A stretch of 64,000 bases of DNA from Methylobacterium sp. SyP6R (GTDB lineage Bacteria > Pseudomonadota > Alphaproteobacteria > Rhizobiales > Beijerinckiaceae), in contig NZ_JAAQRC020000001.1 in the NCBI RefSeq assembly GCF_019216885.1, forward strand, positions 3,711,001 to 3,775,000. The letters are read 5' to 3'. The notes beneath the pieces were generated by a model, which was not told the DNA's origin, made no database searches, and saw only the letters and a list, made by a program, of their open reading frames with translations. A program made the position numbers and the translations under genes. This document shows, in pieces, positions 17,179 to 25,906 of this stretch (position 1 is the stretch's first letter; every line of letters starts with the position of its first letter).

Positions 17179-18510
17179 TCAGCCGCGGCTCAGCAGATGA
17201 GCGAGCAAAGCCCGCAGCTGGGCGGGCTTGAGCGGCTTGTGCACCAGCTCGCAGCGCGCCGCCCGCACCCGGGCCTCGACCTCGGAGGAATGGTCGGCGG
17301 TGGTGATGACCGCCGGGATGTCGTGGCCGTGGACGGAGCGCAGCCATTCCACGGTGTCGAGGCCGCAGGCGCCGCCGTCGAGGTGGAAATCGGCGACGAC
17401 CACGTCCGGGCTCCAGGTCGTCCCGAGCAGCCGCACCAGGCTCAGGTGGTCGCGGGCCGCGAAGGCGTTGGCGTCCCAGCCGTGGAAGAGCCGCGCCAGC
17501 GCCTCCAACGCCGCCTTGTCGTTCTCGATCAGCGCGATGCGGGCGCCGGTGAGGCTCGTCGGCGGCACCAGCGAGGGGGCGGGCCGGGGGGGCTCGGCCG
17601 CGCAGGGCGTGAGGTGCAGGCTGAAGCGCGAACCGTGGCCGACCCGGGATTCGAGGCTCAAGGGATGCCCGAGCGCCTGGGCCGAGCGCCGGACGATCGA
17701 CAGGCCGAGGCCGAGCGCGATCTCGCCGTCGACGCTCTCGCGCCCGCCGCGATGGAACTCCTCGAAGATCAGTTCCCGCTCGTCCTCCGGGATGCCGGAG
17801 CCGGAATCGACCACGTCGATCCGGATCTCGGGCCCGCGCCGGCGGGCCGCCACCAGCACGCCGCCGGCGGCGGTGTAGCGGATCGCGTTCGAGACCAGGT
17901 TCTGCAGGATGCGCTGGAGCAGCACGAGGTCGCTCGACACCCAGTACCGGCCGCCGCGCACCGACAGGCGCAGGCCCTTGCGGGCGGCGAGCGGCCCGAA
18001 GCTCGCCTCGATGCTCTCCAGCACGTCGGCGACCCGCACCGGGCGCACCACCGGCTGGATCAGCCCGGCATCGAGCTTCGAGATGTCGAGGAGCGTCTTG
18101 ATCAGGTCTTCGATCGTCTGCAACCCGCGCTCGACCTGGCCGACGACGATGCGGGGCTCCGGCCCCATCCGCATCTCGGCCAGCGCCGAGATCGACAGCC
18201 GGGCGGCGTTGAGGGGCTGGAGCAGGTCGTGGCTCGCGGCGGCGAGGAAGCGGGTCTTCGAGCGGTTGGCCCGCTCCGCCTCCTCCTTGGCGGCGGTGAG
18301 CGCCTGGTTCGAGCGCTCGAGGCTGCGCATCAGCGCCGTCAGTTCCTCGGTGCGGGAGCGGACCTGGCCCTCGAGGGTGATGGCGGTCTGGAACAGGGAA
18401 TAGGCGCTGCCGCGCTGGTCCATCGTGCGCTCGACCTGGGACATCAGGGCGGCGTTGATGCGCTCCAGCTTGGCGATGCGGCGGTGGAGGGCCGCGACGT
18501 CCTCGGTCAT
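17179..18510 (-). CDS. Hybrid histidine kinase (cytoplasmic, FIST partner)
   Basis: 443 residues. An N-terminal coiled coil (about 1-90) precedes a HisKA domain with S-H-D-L-L-Q-P-L-N-A-A (phospho-His near residue 94). The HATPase_c has N-L-V-S-N-A-I-R-Y, D-S-G-S-G-I-P and G-L-G-L-S-I-V. A C-terminal receiver (about 318-443) has E-N-D, the phospho-acceptor Asp in V-V-A-D-F-H-L-D, and the K of V-H-K-P-L-K. It has no sensor or membrane domain of its own. The FIST gene ends 31 bp upstream on the same strand, so the FIST protein is the likely sensor input. Confidence 0.88.
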   Translation of the reverse strand: MTEDVAALHRRIAKLERINAALMSQVERTMDQRGSAYSLFQTAITLEGQVRSRTEELTALMRSLERSNQALTAAKEEAERANRSKTRFLAAASHDLLQPLNAARLSISALAEMRMGPEPRIVVGQVERGLQTIEDLIKTLLDISKLDAGLIQPVVRPVRVADVLESIEASFGPLAARKGLRLSVRGGRYWVSSDLVLLQRILQNLVSNAIRYTAAGGVLVAARRRGPEIRIDVVDSGSGIPEDERELIFEEFHRGGRESVDGEIALGLGLSIVRRSAQALGHPLSLESRVGHGSRFSLHLTPCAAEPPRPAPSLVPPTSLTGARIALIENDKAALEALARLFHGWDANAFAARDHLSLVRLLGTTWSPDVVVADFHLDGGACGLDTVEWLRSVHGHDIPAVITTADHSSEVEARVRAARCELVHKPLKPAQLRALLAHLLSRG

Positions 18511-18541
18511 GACGCCCGACTTGCCCCCGATTCGTCCCTGC

Positions 18542-19714
18542 TCACGGGCCGGCGGGCCGGCCGATGGCGATGCCCGTGAAGGTCTGGTTCAGGTGCATCG
18601 AGCGGTATTGCTCGCCATAGGTCTCGAAGCCGACGACGTTGTAGTGCCGGTACAGCTCGGCGATGCTGTGGCGGGCCTGGTGGATCTCGGCGTCGAGGCG
18701 GCGCAGCACGCATTCGAAGCCGATCACCAGATCGACGCCGCCGAGCCGCGCATCGAGCCGGGCCAGCTCCTCCCGGGTCGCCTCGACCAGGTCCTTCTGG
18801 CGCGCCAGAGTCAGCACCACGCCGCTCTCGATGGCGCAGTGGAAGCTCAGCGACTGGTCCGGGTTGAGGTGGCGGATCGAGCGGCAGAAATAGTCGCCGC
18901 CGACCCGCACCACCAGCGGATGGGCGGCGAAGCTCGTCGGCGTGAGCGCGTCGGGATCGAGGCCGAGCGCATTGGCGTACTCGACCGCCGCCGGCTCGGC
19001 GTTGAGCTCGCGCACGGTGCGCTGCTCCTGGTCGGTCTCGGTGACGACGAACTTGACGCCGGTCGGCTCGAAATTGTCGTTCTTGAAGATCTCGACCGGG
19101 AAATCGGACTCGATCAGCAGCAGGATCGCGGCCCGGCGATGCACCTGCCCGTCATGGATCAGCGCCGTCTCGGAGAAGGTCAGCTCGTCCCCGGCCGAGC
19201 CGCCGACGAGGGGCACCCCGTCGAGCCCGTAGCCGATCGCGGCGATCACCGTCTCCTCGGCATTGGCGAGGCCGTCGATGAGCGAGATCGCGAAACGCTG
19301 CCCGCCGCGGCCGATCTTCTCCATGGCGCAGCGCAAGCCGCGGATCGAGGCCGCGGCCCGCTCGGCGTCGAGGTTGTCGACCGCCTCCAGCACCGTCGAG
19401 GCGATGCGGAAGCCCTCGTGCGGGAAGGCGATGGCCACGAGGCCGCGGTCGAGCCCGGCCATCGGGCTGATCTCGCCCGAGGAGGTACAGCCGGCGACCC
19501 GCACCCCCGGAAAGGCGCGGGCGAGCGCGGCGTTCAGCGCCTCGACTCCGTAGACCGGCGAGAAGAAGATGACGAGATGGGCGATGCGGGCGACGTCGAG
19601 GGAGGCGGCGAGCGCCGCCACGGCGGCCTCGGCCCCGGCCGCCTCGGTCCAGGCAGTCTGGATCCCGCAGCGATGCGAGCGCGTGCGCGTGCCTTGCGCC
19701 GAGTGTCCCCGCAC
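18542..19714 (-). CDS. FIST-domain small-ligand sensor protein
   Basis: 390 residues spanning FIST N (about 30-230) and FIST C (about 245-370) domains. Landmarks are F-F-S-P-V-Y, V-A-G-C-T-S-S-G-E-I-S, L-V-G-G-S-A-G-D-E-L and, late, I-G-F-E-C-V-L-R-R, Y-R-H-Y-N-V-V-G-F-E-T-Y-G-E-Q. FIST proteins are cytoplasmic sensors thought to bind small molecules such as amino acids and to feed kinases. The GTG start at 19714 has GGAGGGAG about 6 bases upstream, where the recognisable protein begins. It is followed by the hybrid kinase and is divergent from a LuxR-type regulator. Confidence 0.88.
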   Translation of the reverse strand: MRGHSAQGTRTRSHRCGIQTAWTEAAGAEAAVAALAASLDVARIAHLVIFFSPVYGVEALNAALARAFPGVRVAGCTSSGEISPMAGLDRGLVAIAFPHEGFRIASTVLEAVDNLDAERAAASIRGLRCAMEKIGRGGQRFAISLIDGLANAEETVIAAIGYGLDGVPLVGGSAGDELTFSETALIHDGQVHRRAAILLLIESDFPVEIFKNDNFEPTGVKFVVTETDQEQRTVRELNAEPAAVEYANALGLDPDALTPTSFAAHPLVVRVGGDYFCRSIRHLNPDQSLSFHCAIESGVVLTLARQKDLVEATREELARLDARLGGVDLVIGFECVLRRLDAEIHQARHSIAELYRHYNVVGFETYGEQYRSMHLNQTFTGIAIGRPAGP

Positions 19715-20312
19715 CGAAATCTCCCTCCCGACACGCCGATTTCCGTAGCGGCATTGGCCTGCATTATGCGGCGGCGGCGAGCGACTGGCAACGGCTCCCG
19801 GACGCCCCCCCGCAACGGGGCCCGGATCGGGGAAAACGGGTGCGCAGGCGCGGCCGGTGCGGCGGCCGCGCCTGCGCTGGGGGGCGGACGGGCGATCGCC
19901 CCCGCGATCAGCGGCCGCGCCGCCCCACGCGACGCCGCCGCCAGATGCCACGCTCCGCTCCCACCCACTCCGCGGTTGAGGAGGTCCTTCGTCCGCCGAG
20001 GTCACACGACGATAGGACCGGCTTGGCGCCAGCCACCATTGGACCAATGTGCAGGGCCGGGCCGGTCGCCGCGGCTCCATACCAAAGCATGGTGGCTGCT
20101 GAGGGAGCCGCATGGTAATTTTTACCTCGACTTAAGGGTGCGGCGGTTTTGCTGTGCCCGATCTACCAGCGTGCGCCGCGCGGCCCTTGCGCCGCGGCTG
20201 CGTGCCTGCGAGAGGATGATCCGCTGCGATGGTGGGATTGACCAGTTCGGCCCCCGGGGTGTCTCTTCCACGGCCGGACGGGGCGCCGACGCCCGTCGCC
20301 GAGGGGTCGGAC
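19715..20312. other. Divergent control region between FIST gene and regulator
   Basis: About 600 bp without a supported gene. The part near 20105-20140 is AT-richer and holds a small inverted repeat GGTAA-TTT-TTACC (20114-20126). It must contain promoters for the leftward FIST-kinase pair and the rightward response regulator. An in-frame ATG at 20229 could extend the regulator by 28 residues. Confidence 0.5.
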
Positions 20313-20978
20313 ATGCACCTGATCATCGTGGACGATCATCCGCTGTTCCGCGATGCCCTGAGCAGCGCGGTGCGCCTCGCCTTCCCGGCCGCCGAGGTCG
20401 AGGAGGCGGACGGCATCGAGAGCGCCTGCGCGGCCCTGTCCCGCGGCCGCTCGATCGACCTGACCCTGCTCGACCTCACCATGCAGGGCGTCAACGGTTT
20501 CGACGGGCTGATCGCCATCCGCACCCGCTTCCCGCGCATCCCGGTGCTGGTGGTCTCGGGGCTCGACGATCCACGCATCGTGCGCGAGGCGCTCGCCCAC
20601 GGCGCCGCCGGCTTCGTGCCGAAGGCCGCCGGCAAGCCGGTGCTGATCCGCGCCATCACCGACGTGCTCAACGGCGCGGTCTTCGTGCCCGAGGGCGTGT
20701 CGGGCCCGGCCGAGGCCCCCGGCCGCAAGGCCGGCAAGGCGCCGATCGCCGAGCGCATCGCCGAGCTGACCCCGCAGCAGGTCCGGGTGCTGCTGATGAT
20801 CCGCCAGGGCAAGCTCAACAAGCAGATCGCCCACGAGCTCGGCGTCGGTGATTCGACCGTGAAGGCGCACGTCTCGGAGATCCTGCGCAAGCTCGGGGTC
20901 ATCAGCCGGACCCAGATCGTGATCGAGACCGCGAATTTGGATTACGATCACATCCTGGCGGGTTTGCCATCGAGCTGA
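20313..20978 (+). CDS. LuxR/NarL-type response regulator
   Basis: 221 residues. The receiver domain (1-120) has I-V-D-D-H-P-L-F-R-D, the phospho-acceptor Asp in L-L-D-L-T-M, a switch S in V-V-S-G-L and the K of F-V-P-K-A-A-G-K. A C-terminal LuxR helix-turn-helix (about 150-215) has L-T-P-Q-Q-V-R-V-L and L-N-K-Q-I-A-H-E-L-G-V-G-D-S-T-V-K-A-H. The start at 20313 has GAGGGG 6 bases upstream. It sits divergently beside the FIST-kinase genes and upstream of cstA, so it is the likely output of that kinase. Confidence 0.87.
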   Translation: MHLIIVDDHPLFRDALSSAVRLAFPAAEVEEADGIESACAALSRGRSIDLTLLDLTMQGVNGFDGLIAIRTRFPRIPVLVVSGLDDPRIVREALAHGAAGFVPKAAGKPVLIRAITDVLNGAVFVPEGVSGPAEAPGRKAGKAPIAERIAELTPQQVRVLLMIRQGKLNKQIAHELGVGDSTVKAHVSEILRKLGVISRTQIVIETANLDYDHILAGLPSS

Positions 20979-21439
20979 GCGGGTCCCGTTCGAGGCGGAG
21001 TGCTCTTCGGCAGCGCCGTGTCCGGTCACGGGGCGCCGGCTCGATTGCTTGACGTCATCCCGCCCGCACTCTCATCCCGAGATTGCGGTCGGGCCAAGGG
21101 CAACCGCGAGACGATCGGCCGGCCGGCAGGGCTGGCATCGAGCGTGTCTCCCGGCGGCGGCGCGCAGGTCCGCCGCAGAGAAGACGCCCGATGTCCACCC
21201 CCTTCGACGGCCCTGGCGCGCGCCCAAGACCAATTCAGGACGCCGATGCGGCGTGTCAGTTCATGACCAACCGGCGCCGCGCCGCCGCTCCTTCAGGCCT
21301 GCGACGAAAGTCTAATTTCCGAGCGGCACCCTCGACCCGTCGCCGCATTGGCAGCTCTCGACGTTTCCTTTACCCGAAAGTCGAAGGAAGCCGCCGAAGC
21401 AAGTCGTGAGCCCGGCGGCGGAGCCGGGAGGAAACCCTC
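20979..21439. other. Leader region upstream of cstA
   Basis: About 460 bp with no supported gene. Close to cstA (about 21358-21385) there is a potential stem-loop, TCGAC-G-TTTC with GAAA-GTCGA, in what would be the 5' untranslated region. A strong GGGAGGAAA ribosome site then precedes the ATG at 21440. The length suggests regulated expression, but no known riboswitch is recognised. Confidence 0.45.
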
Positions 21440-23503
21440 ATGACTGCCGTCCGGAAGCACGGACCCTGGGCCCTCGTGGGCGCGCTCGGGGCCGCCGCCC
21501 TCGCCGTGGTGGCGACGCAGCGCGGCGAGAGCATCAACGCCCTCTGGATCGTCGTCGCGGCGGTCTCGGTCTACCTGATCGCCTACCGCTACTACTCGCT
21601 CTACATCGCCGACCGCATCATGCGGCTCGACCCGACCCGCCAGACCCCGGCGGTCCGCCACAATGACGGGCTCGATTACGTCCCGACCGACAAATACGTG
21701 CTGTTCGGCCACCATTTCGCGGCGATCGCGGGCGCCGGCCCGCTCGTCGGCCCGGTGCTCGCCGCGCAGATGGGCTACCTGCCGGGCCTGCTCTGGATCC
21801 TCGCCGGCGTGGTGCTCGCCGGCGCCGTGCAGGACTTCATGGTGCTGTTCGTCTCGATGCGCCGCGACGGCCGCTCGCTCGGCGAGCTGATCCGCGCCGA
21901 GCTCGGCACGATTCCCGGCATCGTCGCCTTGTTCGGCGCCTTCCTGATCATGGTCATCATCCTGGCGGTGCTGGCGCTCATCGTCGTCAAGGCGCTGGCC
22001 GAGAGCCCCTGGGGCACCTTCACGGTGATGGCGACGATCCCGATCGCGCTGCTGATGGGCGTCTATTCGCGCTGGATCCGCCCGGGCCGCATCGGCGAGG
22101 TCTCGATCCTCGGCTTCGTGCTGCTGATGGCGGCGATCCTCTACGGCCAGACCGTCGCCGCCGACCCGACGCTCGCGGCCATGTTCACCTTCACCGGCAC
22201 GCAGCTCTGCTGGATGCTGATCGGGTACGGCTTCGTCGCCTCGATCCTGCCGGTCTGGCTGCTGCTCGCGCCGCGCGACTACCTCTCGACCTTCCTCAAG
22301 ATCGGCACCATCGTCGGCCTGGCGCTCGGCATCCTGGTGCTGGCGCCCCATCTCCAGATGCCCGCGGTGACGAAGTTCGTCGACGGCACCGGCCCGGTCT
22401 GGTCGGGCTCGCTGTTCCCGTTCCTGTTCATCACCATCGCCTGCGGCGCGGTCTCAGGGTTCCACAGCCTGATCTCGTCGGGCACGACGCCGAAGCTGAT
22501 CGACAACGAGGTCAATGCCCGCTTCATCGGCTATGGCGGCATGCTGATGGAGTCCTTCGTCGCCGTGATGGCGCTCGTCGCCGCCACCGTCATCGATCCG
22601 GGCGTGTACTTCACCATGAACTCGCCCGGCGCCGTGATCGGCACCACGCCCGAGAGCGCCTCGGCGGCGGTCACCGCCATGGGCTTCCCGATCTCACCTG
22701 AGACCATCAAGCAGACCGCCGCGGATGTCGGCGAGCACAGCGTGATCTCGCGGGCCGGCGGCGCGCCGACGCTCGCGGTCGGCATGGCCCACATCATCTC
22801 GAACGTCGTCGGCGGCAAGGCGATGATGGCGTTCTGGTACCACTTCGCCATCCTGTTCGAGGCCCTGTTCATCCTCACGGCGGTCGATGCGGGGACCCGG
22901 GCCGGACGCTTCATGCTCCAGGACCTGATCGGCGTCGCGGTGCCGGCCTTCAAGGACACCTCGTCCTGGGGGCCGAGCATCGTGGCGACGGGTCTGTGCG
23001 TCGCGGCCTGGGGCTTCTTCCTGTACCAGGGCGTCACCGATCCGCTGGGCGGCGTGAACACCCTGTGGCCGCTCTTCGGCATCTCGAACCAGATGCTGGC
23101 GGCGATCGCGCTGACGCTCTGCACCGTGGTGATCTTCAAGATGAAGCGGGAGCGCTACGCCCTCGTCACCATCGTGCCGACGCTCTGGCTCGTCGCCTGC
23201 ACGCTCACCGCCGGCCTCCAGAAGGTCTTCTCCGCCGATCCGCGGGTGGGCTTCCTGGCCCATGCCGAGCGCTACGCGACCGCGCTCGCCGAGGGCAAGG
23301 TGCTGGCCCCGGCCAAGACCGCCGACCAGATGCGCCAGATCGTCCTCAACGACCGCATCGACGCGGTGCTGGCGCTGGTCTTCGTCGGCGTCGTGGTGGC
23401 GATCATCGCCTTCGGCGTGCAGGCCTGCCTCAAGGCCTACCGGGCCGACCGGTGGACCGCCGTCGAGGCGGATCCGCGGATCGTGCCGGCGGCGGCGGAG
23501 TAA
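21440..23503 (+). CDS. cstA: CstA-family carbon starvation/pyruvate transporter
   Basis: 687 residues with about 16-18 membrane helices, near the length of E. coli CstA (701). Signature parts are D-Y-V-P-T-D-K-Y-V-L-F-G-H-H-F-A-A-I-A-G near residue 75, G-P-V-L-A-A-Q-M-G-Y-L-P-G, and F-H-S-L-I-S-S-G-T-T-P-K. CstA and BtsT proteins import pyruvate (and CstA also peptides) during carbon limitation; both domains of the family are present. The small YbdD-type gene follows after 5 bp. The upstream regulator and FIST-kinase pair probably control it, by analogy with other CstA-family transporters under two-component control. Confidence 0.93.
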   Translation: MTAVRKHGPWALVGALGAAALAVVATQRGESINALWIVVAAVSVYLIAYRYYSLYIADRIMRLDPTRQTPAVRHNDGLDYVPTDKYVLFGHHFAAIAGAGPLVGPVLAAQMGYLPGLLWILAGVVLAGAVQDFMVLFVSMRRDGRSLGELIRAELGTIPGIVALFGAFLIMVIILAVLALIVVKALAESPWGTFTVMATIPIALLMGVYSRWIRPGRIGEVSILGFVLLMAAILYGQTVAADPTLAAMFTFTGTQLCWMLIGYGFVASILPVWLLLAPRDYLSTFLKIGTIVGLALGILVLAPHLQMPAVTKFVDGTGPVWSGSLFPFLFITIACGAVSGFHSLISSGTTPKLIDNEVNARFIGYGGMLMESFVAVMALVAATVIDPGVYFTMNSPGAVIGTTPESASAAVTAMGFPISPETIKQTAADVGEHSVISRAGGAPTLAVGMAHIISNVVGGKAMMAFWYHFAILFEALFILTAVDAGTRAGRFMLQDLIGVAVPAFKDTSSWGPSIVATGLCVAAWGFFLYQGVTDPLGGVNTLWPLFGISNQMLAAIALTLCTVVIFKMKRERYALVTIVPTLWLVACTLTAGLQKVFSADPRVGFLAHAERYATALAEGKVLAPAKTADQMRQIVLNDRIDAVLALVFVGVVVAIIAFGVQACLKAYRADRWTAVEADPRIVPAAAE

Positions 23504-23508
23504 AGCCG

Positions 23509-23727
23509 ATGGATGCCGAGACCTTGCGGGAGCGCTGGACGACCCTGACGCGCTGCGTCTGCGACGGCGCGCGGCTGATGGTCGGCCAGGGCAACTACGA
23601 CACCTACGTCGCCCATATCCGCAAGACCCACCCCGACCAGCAGCCGATGACCCCGACCGAGTTCTTCCGCGAGCGCCAGAACGCCCGGTTCGGCGTCGGC
23701 GGCCGCGGCGGCTTCCGCTGCTGCTGA
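23509..23727 (+). CDS. YbdD/YjiX-family small protein
   Basis: 72 residues with the family core M-V-G-Q-G-N-Y-D-T-Y-V-A-H and H-P-D-Q-Q-P-M-T-P-T-E-F-F-R-E-R-Q-N-A-R-F-G, ending C-C. It starts 5 bp after the cstA stop, the arrangement seen in enterobacteria for cstA-ybdD and btsT-yjiX, so it is the transporter's partner protein. The exact role is not established here. A strong stem-loop follows directly. Confidence 0.88.
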   Translation: MDAETLRERWTTLTRCVCDGARLMVGQGNYDTYVAHIRKTHPDQQPMTPTEFFRERQNARFGVGGRGGFRCC

Positions 23728-23733
23728 ATCTGC

Positions 23734-23768
23734 TTGCCCGCGCAAGGGTCTTAACCTTGCGCGGGCAA
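23734..23768 (+). terminator. Stem-loop after the cstA operon
   Basis: A perfect 14-bp stem (23734-23747 with 23755-23768) with a 7-base loop begins 6 bp after the YbdD-type stop. No clear U run follows, so it may act as a transcript-stabilising or factor-assisted terminator. Confidence 0.6.
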
Positions 23769-24013
23769 AACAACACGCAATGCCGGATCCGGTTCCGGCC
23801 AAGACGAATTTCGTTCACGAGTCTTTCAGGATACACCCGTAACGCTTGCGGCGGGATGATGGCGACACTCTCGCAAGTCGCCGCTGCCCCGACACGATCG
23901 GGTAAAGCCCGCCTTAACTAGGGCTGATCCGGCAGCATGGCCGCGGCGCGCAATCGGCACGGCTTGGCCGGACGGGGCGGTGCTACAGATGAGGCCCCTC
24001 ATCGACACCCGCC

Positions 24014-24994
24014 GTGACACCCGTGGCCTCCCTGACGCTCCCCATCGCCGCCCCGTCCGCCCGCCCGGCCCTGCCGGCCCTGCTCGGCGACCAGCCGCTG
24101 CGCGGCATCGTGCTGGTGGTGGTCTCCACCGTCTTCCTGTCCAGCTCCGATGCCACCGCCAAGTACCTCACCGGGCAGCTCTCCGGGATCGAGGTGGCGT
24201 GGCTGCGCTATGTCGGGTTCCTGGCGGTGATGCTGGCCGCCGCCCTGGTGCGGGCGCAGATGAAGCGCGGCGCCTCGCCGTTCCGCAGCGCCCGGCCGGG
24301 CCTGCAGGTGGTGCGCGGCATCGCCCTCGTCGCCTCGTCGCTGCTGTTCCTCGCGGGCCTGCGCGTCCTGCCGGTGGCCGAGACCACGGCGATCGCCTTC
24401 GTGTCGCCGATCTTCGTCACCGCCCTGTCGATCCCGGTGCTCGGCGAGAAGGTCGGCGCCCGGCGCTGGGCCGCGGCCTTCGTCGGGCTCCTCGGCGTCC
24501 TCATCATCGTGCGGCCGGGTACCGGCGCGTTCCAGACCGCGGCCCTGCTCCCCATCGTCTCGGCCCTCTTCTGGGCCGGCGCCCTGGTGGTGACCCGCAA
24601 GATCAACGGCTACGACGCGCCCCAGACCACCATGACCTGGTCGGCCATCGTCGGCTTCCTGATCCTGTCGGTCCTCGTGCCCTTCGTCTGGGAGACCCCG
24701 AACCTCAACCAGGTCGCGATCGGCGCCGCCATCGGCTTCATCTCGACCGCCGGGCACTGGATCGTCACCATCGCCTACCGGCACGCCCCGGCCTCGACCC
24801 TGGTGCCGTTCTCCTACAGCCAGATCATCTGGGCCGGCCTCCTCGGCTTCCTGTTCTTCGGCACCGTGCCGGACGCCGTGATGGGGCTCGGCGTCCTGGT
24901 GATCTGCGGCAGCGGCCTCTACACCGCCCATCGCGAGCGCATGCGCCGCGTCCCGGCCCCGACCGGGGTGCTGCCGGCGGGTGGGGTGCGCTGA
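24014..24994 (+). CDS. EamA/DMT-family metabolite transporter
   Basis: 326 residues with ten membrane helices as two EamA repeats (about 28-160 and 175-305). The first repeat has S-S-S-D-A-T-A-K-Y and V-A-W-L-R-Y-V-G-F, the second S-A-L-F-W-A-G-A-L-V-V-T-R-K and P-F-S-Y-S-Q-I-I-W-A. The family exports amino acids, nucleotides or other metabolites; the substrate is unknown. The GTG start at 24014 gives a short cytoplasmic head; no strong ribosome site is seen. It is preceded by the stem-loop region after cstA and stands alone. Confidence 0.85.
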   Translation: MTPVASLTLPIAAPSARPALPALLGDQPLRGIVLVVVSTVFLSSSDATAKYLTGQLSGIEVAWLRYVGFLAVMLAAALVRAQMKRGASPFRSARPGLQVVRGIALVASSLLFLAGLRVLPVAETTAIAFVSPIFVTALSIPVLGEKVGARRWAAAFVGLLGVLIIVRPGTGAFQTAALLPIVSALFWAGALVVTRKINGYDAPQTTMTWSAIVGFLILSVLVPFVWETPNLNQVAIGAAIGFISTAGHWIVTIAYRHAPASTLVPFSYSQIIWAGLLGFLFFGTVPDAVMGLGVLVICGSGLYTAHRERMRRVPAPTGVLPAGGVR

Positions 24995-25188
24995 GGGGTC
25001 TGCTCCCATCGTGCGCTCGGACCCTTCATCGTGACAGCGGGCGGCCGACGCAAGTCGACCGTCCGTTTTCGTTTTGGAATAAGTCTCGGGCAGGGGCGAC
25101 ATGGTCCTGCCTTGACCCAGGGGCAAAACGGCAGGATCATGTCCTCAAGAGCCCGTTTTGCTTGCCTCGACGGCATCGACACCCTCCT

Positions 25189-25326
25189 CGTCATTCCGGG
25201 GCCGCGCAGCGGAGCCCGGAATCCAGACACTCAGGTGCTTCAGGAGAAGACAGAACGATCTCCGCTCGATTCTGAATCATTCGTGTTTCTGGATTCCGGG
25301 CTCCGCTTCGCGGCCCCGGAATGACG
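25189..25326. repeat. Long inverted repeat (palindromic intergenic element)
   Basis: Two 39-base arms (25189-25227 and 25288-25326) are inverted copies with a single mismatch. Each carries the CATTCCGGGGCCGCG and CCCGGAATCCAGA blocks. Such paired elements are frequent between genes in Methylobacterium and related genomes. The gap 24995-25400 holds no supported gene. Confidence 0.8.
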
Positions 25327-25400
25327 CGGAGGGTGTCAAGACTGTCGAGGAAGTCGAAGAGACTCGGAGACGATCGCTGTATCTTTGAAGGGAGGACGCC

Positions 25401-25829
25401 ATGCCCAGGTTTGTCGTGTTGCTAGCGACAGGGCTCAGTGCCGCCATTCTCTACAACGTCGCCCGGGCCGTGCTCGAAGGCACCTTGGATCCGGTCGTCG
25501 TTCCGCTCGTTGCCGGATTGGTGGCGTGGTCATCCATCATCGTCGCGATCACGCTGCCCCTCGCGGAGCGGCGTCTTTCGGTCGGTACGCGGCTGGACTG
25601 GAAAATCAGCGCCCAGATCAGCTTGGTCCTGGCCCTTCTCGACGGTGCGCGGCTCTGGCGCCTGCCGGGCGGATATCACCCGTTCATCCTCGCCGCCGTC
25701 CTGGCAATTCCCGTCATGGCGCTGACCACCATCACCTCTGCTGCCCTGTTCACCCGTGCGGAGCGCGACGCCTGGAGGAAGCGAGCACGCCGACAGGCCT
25801 CGGCAGCGTCGGACGATCCGCCTGCCTGA
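25401..25829 (+). CDS. Hypothetical four-helix membrane protein
   Basis: 142 residues with four hydrophobic segments (about 4-22, 33-53, 70-85 and 95-115) and a basic C-terminal tail with R-K-R-A-R-R. A GGGAGG ribosome site 7 bases before the ATG supports the start. No family was recognised. It lies 77 bp upstream of the tex gene in the same direction and just after a palindromic repeat. Confidence 0.65.
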   Translation: MPRFVVLLATGLSAAILYNVARAVLEGTLDPVVVPLVAGLVAWSSIIVAITLPLAERRLSVGTRLDWKISAQISLVLALLDGARLWRLPGGYHPFILAAVLAIPVMALTTITSAALFTRAERDAWRKRARRQASAASDDPPA

Positions 25830-25906
25830 TCCACCCCACCCTTCCAACGCGCCCCCAACCCCCGTAAGGACACGCCTCCCCGTCGCCCCGGAATCGCGGA
25901 GTCGTC

